From Toxonevra muliebris (lineage: Eukaryota > Arthropoda > Insecta > Diptera > Pallopteridae): a stretch of DNA of 64,000 nucleotides. Shown piece after piece: positions 57,790 through 64,000 of this stretch. The position numbers and the translations under genes were made by a program. Location: positions 70,498,400-70,562,399 of the forward strand of contig OY829328.1 of NCBI GenBank assembly GCA_963691655.1, in the 5' to 3' direction. Every line of letters begins with the position of its first letter. The first letter of the stretch is position 1. The notes beneath the pieces were generated by a model, which was not told where the DNA came from, ran no database searches, and was given only the letters and a program-made list of their open reading frames with translations.

Positions 57790-59395
57790 GCGTGCTAGCA
57801 TTTTTTGTTTTCTTCACTTTTGCATTTTATTTATATCGTTATCGATTGTGAAAAGTTATAGCTGCTGCTATTGCTATTCATTGTTGCTGTTATTGTTGCT
57901 GCTGTTAGTATAATTGCTGTTGATCGTATGCACTGGTTTTGTGAAACAGATTTCAATTGTGTTATTGCTCGCTGGCTGGCATTGGATTTTCAATATTTTT
58001 ATGTTTTTTTTTTTAATATTTTTTTATAATATTTTTTTAACAATATTTTTTTAACAATATTTTTCTTGTATTCATATTTAGTTAAAAAATCTAAAATTGC
58101 TGAAAAAAATAATTCCTTAGAAAAAAAAAATACTTTATTATTACTAATTGAAATATGTAGATATTGTTTTTGTTTTGAAAAGAGAAAAATATCTGTATGT
58201 ATTTTTTTTTAGGAATATGTATTTTTTTTTAGGAATATGTATTTTTTTTTTTACTAAAAAACAATAATAATTTTTCTGGTTCCCTAAAACGCGGCAGCGC
58301 GTACTTTTGCAATCGTAAATGAAAATGTTTACTTATTTTCTCTGTATTTTAATTATTAAATATCTATGATGCGTGAGGGGCGTATATAGGCAAGTAAAAT
58401 ATATACGTAAAAAAAAAAAAAAAATAAATAAAATTTCTTAAACTTTTTTTTGTTTTGTTTCATTCCACTTGAAATAAACGCATTTATTTTTGATAGCAAT
58501 TGTTAACATAAAAAAATTTGCTACCGCTTTGCTGATGATGTTGAAGTTATTGTTGCTGGCTGCTGTTGAGTAGTTTGTTGCTGAAGTTGTTGTTGTTGAT
58601 GTAGCTACCTCATGCGTTATTGCTGCTGACGCCAGTTTTTAGTAGTTATTCCGCTCGTCTTTTTTTTCTTTTCGTATTTTTTCTTTTAGTTTTTTTTATC
58701 TTTATGAATTCATTGAATTTTTGTGGGAATGTAAAAGTAAACATTCATATACATATTAACATATATACATACATATGTTTGTCTGTATGTCTGTCTGTAT
58801 ACATAATATATGTATGTTTTAATACTTATACCCAACTAAATGGCCTATTATAAATTTTGGCTATCACATTAAAATAAAAGTAAAATGTAATTAAATTCAC
58901 ATAACTATTGAAATTTTAAATCTTCCACAATTTTATTTTTTTGCTGTTGTTGTTTTGTATTTTTGTTTGGTTTTCATTTTTTTAATTTTTTTTTTAAAAT
59001 TTTTTTTTTTTTAAATATTTTTCTTTTTTTTTTTAATTTTTATTTTATTGAGGAAACCACAACAAGTGTGTGTTTACACAATAATTAAACAATTGCACAA
59101 GTGTATAATATTTTTATATAAACATATGTTTATATATCTATGATTTTTGTGCTTTTATGCATGATCATCATTTTATTTGTATCTAATCATAATATTAGTC
59201 AACAATTAGATATTTATTAGGTATATGCTTGAGCTAGAAAGAAAGTGAATTTTTCTTTTTGTAAAATCAATCATGCTTAAATAATTTACACGCCTCATTA
59301 TTAATTGAATTCAGTCACGAAGTGATCAATTTTTTTTTTTTTTTTTTGTAAAATGCATTTAAAATATTCACGCACATTTAAATGTGATGAAAACT
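57790..59395. other. AT-rich intron DNA with triplet and tetranucleotide runs
   Basis: TGC/TGT runs at 57860-57915 and 58535-58600, a three-copy 'tatgtattttttttttagga' repeat at 58195-58250, and GTCTGTAT-type repeats at 58778-58800. Frames at 57638-57913 and 58620-58853 derive from these. Confidence 0.5.
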
Positions 59396-59399
59396 TTTT

Positions 59400-60455
59400 T
59401 ATTCAAGCATTAGGGTGCATCATCATCATCATCATTGATGCAAGATGTATACATTGGCGATCGTTTCACTGTGGAATGTTGTCACATGATCATGTTGATC
59501 ATGTTCTTTATTTTCAAAATTAGCAACCTGAAAGTTTTTCAATCATGTATTCTCATGTGTTTTCAAAATTAATGTAAAGTTATTTAGTTTTTGTAAAATT
59601 CTCATATTTTTCTTGAATGATTTTTACCCCAACTCTGTGACTTAGCTTTTCTCATGTAATTTATAAAGTACTTCACTGATCTTTGATTTGATAACACAAG
59701 CTTTAGATGACAACATACGAGTCTTGTACGATGAAGATCGTTTACAGCGACTCTCAGTTCCACTATTGAAATGATGTGACATGATCGTACTGATATTTTT
59801 CTATCTTCAGAAACTAAAAAAAATCTTACAAAAGAGTTAGAATTTTTCTATATACCATTTTCGCTTCTTCTTAGTATCATTATCGCTGGATACGGTAAAC
59901 TTTGTCATTTGTAGAAAACATGTACCCAGTTGATGTTGTCATTTTTTCATAGTTCTTTTTTTTATCAGCTCTCATGATGCCCATGCCTTTTTGAATATAA
60001 AATGCACTGCGAAGTGATCTTATTTTAATGAAAAGTTGTCAATATTTCTTTAGTTCAGTGCCTCAATTCTAAATTTGAGTCTCTTTACCTTTTCACTATA
60101 GATCGTACAGTTGCCTCAAAGTATTTCCAATCAACTCTTTCGATTCACTAGATCCATGTATATTAGAATGTATTATTTTGAAAAATTTTTATATTTTTGT
60201 AAATTGTTCATATTTTTATTCAATTAATTTTTTCAATTCTGTGTCTCAATTTTTCACAAGCGATATTAAAACTACTTTACTGATCTCCGATCTAATCTGA
60301 AGGTTCTATATAATTCAAGATGCTTGCATAAAGTCGACTACTATGAAGATCATTTGCAGAGTCTCTCCTCCTTACTAATAACACAGTAAATTTCAAATAA
60401 CGAATGGTTAACTTTTTAAAAGGTAATTCGGAGTCACTAATTTCGACTCTGCTCT
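59400..60455. repeat. GATC-rich decayed long-period repeat
   Basis: Blocks such as 'cactgatctttgatttgat..' followed by '..gatgaagatcgtttacagcgactctc' (about 59683-59750) recur with many changes at about 60276-60365, a period near 590 bp. Similar words (gatctgagctgagaaagatca, ccactctcagg) appear again at 62440-62560. Non-coding. Confidence 0.55.
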
Positions 60456-60467
60456 TAGATTTTCCCT

Positions 60468-60869
60468 GAAGACGACCTCGATAGTCTAGTGGATAGTGCA
60501 CTAGACTTTCATCCAGAAGGTTGCGGGTTCGATTTCCGTCTTGGTCTGGTGGTTAATTCTCATAAACTTCTTATATTCACTATCGATATGAAGTGGATGA
60601 GGCAAAACCACCGAGCTGATAAAAAAATTGCCACATAGCCGTTCGGAATCGGCGTTAAACTGTAGGTCCTACCTACCACTGTGGTCTAGTGGCAGAGTGC
60701 CAGACTCTTGTTTCTGGAGACCCGAGTTCGATTCTCGGCTTGGGTATGTTTCTTATCTATATTTCTTTCTCTCTTCCTTTCTTTCTTTCTTTCTAGGGGC
60801 TTTGGTACAATAGATCTTATAGGTCGCAGTGTTTGACTTTCGAGTCGTCCTTCCTTCAAATAATAATAA
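60468..60869 (+). mobile_element. Dimeric tRNA-derived SINE, copy 3
   Basis: A 402-bp copy: unit 1 60474-60546 (73 nt, B box GGTTCGATTTCC, with one extra T), spacer, unit 2 60676-60745 (70 nt, B box GAGTTCGATTCTC), CTTT-rich stretch, the 'gactttcgagtcgtccttcc' block and TAA repeats. A perfect 12-bp duplication TAGATTTTCCCT flanks it at 60456-60467 and 60870-60881. Against copies 1 and 2 it lacks about 42 bp of spacer, including the TGTGTACAAGTACACA motif. The minus-strand frame 60686-60919 is a shadow. Confidence 0.9.
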
Positions 60870-60881
60870 TAGATTTTCCCT

Positions 60882-61190
60882 AACACGCTGGGATCTCTGC
60901 TGTAGGGGTCAAACCTCATAATTTTAATATACTGGGGAACAATACAGTTTTTTTTTTTATTTTACCTCATACATGTTTCATAGCTAAGAGAAAGTTTTTT
61001 ATCATAGAAAGGAGGAACAAAATTTTTACAGCAACACTCCACCAACGGCCTTTACCCCCTTCTCCCTCCCTCATTGCCCGCCCGCCCTCTTTCCCCTCCC
61101 TCCCACTTCCCCTCCTTCCTCCCTTTTAGGTGTTATATGAATCCACTATTCGATATATAGCTATAACGGGTAAACAATCGCGAAATCTAT
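60882..61190. repeat. Non-coding DNA with a ~95-nt polypyrimidine tract
   Basis: 61037-61130 is almost entirely C and T on the plus strand (cccgcccgccctctttcccc and similar) with very few purines. Confidence 0.75.
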
Positions 61191-61740
61191 TATAAAGTTT
61201 TGGTAAAAAATGTTCCCCATCGAAAAGTAGAGGAATCCAAATTGCATAGGTCCAAATTTTTTAAAAAATTAACCCTTGAAAATCCAATTGTTTTTTTTTA
61301 ATAATCCCTTTATACTGAATCAATGGTTGGAAATTGTGTGAAAAAATAATAAACATTCTTTGGAGAATATTTTCTCCACAAAAAAGCAGTTCTTAGTTCC
61401 ACCCTAGTCCAATTTTCTCCAGGCAATTAATCTTTGAAAGACATAAGTTTTTATATTTTTTTTTGCTATAATGCATTTATATTGTATTTACCGTTGAAAA
61501 AACAACAAACAATCTTTGAGGAAAATATTTCCAATCAAATAATAGTTGAGGTCATCGAAGATCTAAATTGCCTAGGTCCAACTTTTCTTAAGAAATTACG
61601 CCTTGAAATTCAAAACTTTTTTTTTTTTTTGATAATAATAACTTTATACTGAATAACGATTAATAAAAAGAATAAACAATCACTTTATACTGAATAACCA
61701 TTAGTAAAAAGAATAAACAAAACAATAGAAAAATAGTAGG
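61191..61740. repeat. Decayed tandem repeat of ~180-300 bp
   Basis: Words such as 'aattgc(a/c)taggtccaa', 'ccttgaaaatccaa/ccttgaaattcaaa', 'ctttatactgaat' and 'aataaacaatc' recur between 61240 and 61720. The frame 61434-61652 has no domain. Confidence 0.5.
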
Positions 61741-61959
61741 GGCCCTTGAAATTCAAAACCAGCTTAATCCAGTATTGCCTAGCGGTGCCATATGGCACCA
61801 TGTCGCTGAGCCGTTCCTGAGCTAGATTCAAAAACAATTTTTTTCTCAACTTACTGTCTTCATCAAACTACTTTGGTTCTCGGTCGTCCTTAATGAGTTA
61901 TTCCTACCTTATCTTATATAAGCCTTTAAATGACAAATTTAATTATAACCGAATGTCTT

Positions 61960-62206
61960 GAGCGCAAAAACGCACTAATGAAAAACTAGGGACATAAACG
62001 GAATAACAATATTTTAGCGCAAAAACAGAACAACGCGTATTTCATTTTTGCGCTTAATGTATTTTATTTCACTTTTGTACTCAACTGGCGTTGTTTCACT
62101 TTGCACCCTCAGTTATTCTTATTTCGTTTTTGCTCTCAAACATTTTTTATGTCAGTTTTACTAAAAATACAATTTTGTATATCGTATTTGTTTTCAGCCT
62201 GTAAAT
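61960..62206 (+). mobile_element. Partial fold-back element (same family as 34491-35346)
   Basis: The segment contains several 'tttcattttt/gcgcaaaaacag' modules and ends 'cgtatttgttttcagcctgt' at about 62181-62200, matching the right terminus of the element at 35346. No matching left arm was found, so it seems truncated or rearranged. Confidence 0.6.
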
Positions 62207-62930
62207 TGATCTCCTGATGTGAGATTATGGATACCGAAAGATATGTTCAGATGGTTAAAGTTTTCCAATCAAAGATCGGTCATATTTGCTGAGAATGATC
62301 ACGTTTTTCCCAGGCAACTGCATCTGTTTCTAAAGCAATATAATAAATACTTTTCTTTGAATGATCCATGACATTATCTGATCTCTACTAAACGAAGTTT
62401 CAGTGATTGTGGTATAGTGAAATTGCCTTATAGCAACTCTTGATTCACCGTCATTCAATGTGATGATCTGAGCTGAGAAAGATCATATTTCTGATCTTCA
62501 CTTGATTCAGATCGTGATATTTTGTATGAATTGCCATTAGTGAGCCACTCTCAGGGTTTTCACTGAGTGATCACATATTTCCTTTAGCCTAAAGATACAG
62601 TTTTTCTAAATCAATACACAAAATTATTCACTGATGGATATTTTTATATATGTTTTTAGGTTCAACGATCGTTTAGGGACTTTGATGAGTTATATTTGAT
62701 TTTTATTAACTTTAACGCAGATCAAAGATCGTGAATCTTTTGATCTGCTCTCAGCGTAAAAACCAAAGTATTTGGAATCAAATGTTACATTTGGATTTAA
62801 CCACTAGTAAGATCCCCGCCTTCCCTCTCCCCCTTCTTTCCACTTCTCCTCTTCTCCCTTCCCAGCTCCCTTCTCCTCCTTCTTCCCACCTCTCAACCCC
62901 TTTCCCCCATTATGGTTTTAGGAAAAATCT
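62207..62930. repeat. GATC-rich decayed repeat and second polypyrimidine tract
   Basis: 62210-62760 continues the GATC-rich words seen at 59400-60455. 62811-62911 is about 100 nt of nearly uninterrupted C/T (ccctctcccccttctttcca and on), the second such tract on the same strand. The frame 62731-62934 comes from it. Confidence 0.65.
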
Positions 62931-63792
62931 CTGAGAATAAAAATAATAATAAATTACAATGCGTGCGAATTTTAGAATGAATACTTTTAAATAAAAGAAT
63001 AAAGGTGGACGGAAGCCTTTGAATTAAATGAATACAATTTACCAATGTCTAATTTAATTTTCCAAACAAAAATCACATACAAAATATGCATAGGCCTGCA
63101 AATTTTAGTTTTAGTTTTTTGATTTGTTTTTTTTTTTTTTCTCTTGATCATAAAATATAAATTTTTCGTTAATTAAGCAACAAAATAATTGCAAATGTTT
63201 GCAATAATTGTGGAAGCGTGTGTGCATAAAAATTTTAAACATAAATTCATGTGTGCCCAAAAATACCCAAAAGGAAACTGCATTTGGTAATGATTGGATG
63301 CGCTGCCATGAATTCATTGAATTGCGGCTAGACGGATTTTTTTTTTAAATTAAAAAAACGAATAATTTAGTTGGTTTTAGTAAACTATTGGTTCAGGGAA
63401 TGCTAATTTTTATGATCTCTCCTCAAATGCAGAGGATGTGTGGTTTAGCGTGTTAATTTTTGTGGTTTTCCTAAGAAGGAACTCAAAATAAGAAATAGTT
63501 TGCCGCTGGGAATTTTGTGTTTTGTCAGATTGCTTTGTAGTTCCTTAAATTAAATCCAAATTTGGCAGTAGAGTATTTCAAGATGTTTGTTCTACCCTAA
63601 AAATTCACATTGTGTACAGTGTTGGTGGTCTATAAAAGTTAAAGCAAATTCACGTATTTCTATATGAAGAAAACATTTTGAAGTAAGAGAAAATGCAACC
63701 GTGGGTTTCATTAAAAAAAAAAAGAGCTCGCGTCTGAGACTGGCTCTCACTTATTCATTCCTCCATATAGCATACAACATTACAAACATATC

Positions 63793-63826
<34 letters not shown>

Positions 63827-64000
63827 CATATATTTCACCCAATAACTTTGTTGCTCACATTATTTTTCACTTTAATTTTCTCTTGGTTGCTTTCTGCACT
63901 CATCAAAAACATTTTCGTTTTTACATAGTTACTTGACATAAATATATTAATAATAGTGCGCCTCATTTCCTACTGGGTATATATGTATGTATATTTGTAT
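62931..64000. other. Intron DNA to the window edge, with a CT microsatellite
   Basis: AT-rich; a (CT)n run lies at 63791-63827. The minus-strand frame 63111-63317 and plus-strand frame 63701-63928 show no domain. No exon is seen before the window ends. Confidence 0.45.

Noticed and set aside
60474..60546. A functional tRNA gene (Glu-type anticodon position) and a second at 60676-60745
   Set aside because: Acceptor and anticodon stems are badly paired, the same pair recurs in three places with target-site duplications, and both are parts of one SINE.

Overview
The window is AT-rich eukaryotic DNA with long stretches free of coding sequence, GT-AG introns, poly-A/T and CA/GT microsatellites and a very high load of decayed transposons. 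The transposon mix (mariner, a DD37E-type Tc1/mariner lineage, hAT, Helitron, LOA/I-type LINEs with TAA tails, tRNA-derived SINEs), the short introns and the CAG/TTG triplet runs point to a higher fly (Brachycera, perhaps a tephritid or other schizophoran). The species cannot be fixed from the sequence. I see no bacterial genes, rRNA genes or CRISPR arrays.

Only three host coding signals look real. (1) A first coding exon at 5650-5784 (+) with a long 5' UTR in front and a consensus GTAAGT donor. It encodes a Gly-rich N-terminus ending in a motif that fits the start of an hnRNP L/PTB-type first RRM, and no partner exon is evident in the remaining 58 kb, so most of the window is probably one giant intron. 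(2) A compact three-exon gene at 20792-21291 (+), hidden from single-ORF scans, for a 111-residue secreted eight-cysteine protein. (3) A possible alternative first exon at 54665-54682 (+), also with a GTAAGT donor and the same phase as the first.

Region by region. 1-4900: a SINE and broken LINE pieces upstream of the gene. 4900-5784: promoter, 5' UTR and exon. 6-16 kb: mariner pseudogene, fold-back element, CTG runs and locally expanded repeats. 16-21 kb: small MITE, Tc1-like relic, a TTTGGTCTGA-type array split by a MITE, LINE tail, nested secreted-protein gene. 22-25.3 kb: a 'tacttgaaaa' minisatellite split by a 1.3-kb DNA transposon that itself carries a SINE. 27.7-31.3 kb: hAT element, TA-flanked element, and a Tc1-like relic with a nested SINE tail. 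31-45 kb: inverted repeats, a long-TIR fold-back element, a 2.2-kb Helitron, and a near-perfect 78-bp palindrome. 46.7-49.2 kb: 41-bp AAGCTT-bearing array with higher-order structure. 50.8-53.6 kb: 'tctcgatatctcaa' array. 54.99-57.64 kb: a 142-bp satellite, 19 copies, with a duplicated five-mer. 57.6-64 kb: AT-rich DNA, GATC-rich decayed repeats, a SINE, two polypyrimidine tracts and a CT microsatellite.

The most notable mobile element is a dimeric SINE with two different tRNA-like units about 130-175 bp apart. It is present in three near-full-length copies, each with a perfect target-site duplication (two of 12 bp, one of 11-12 bp), plus a solo tail and an unflanked fragment. A recurring theme is that locally expanded minisatellite fields have been entered by transposons.
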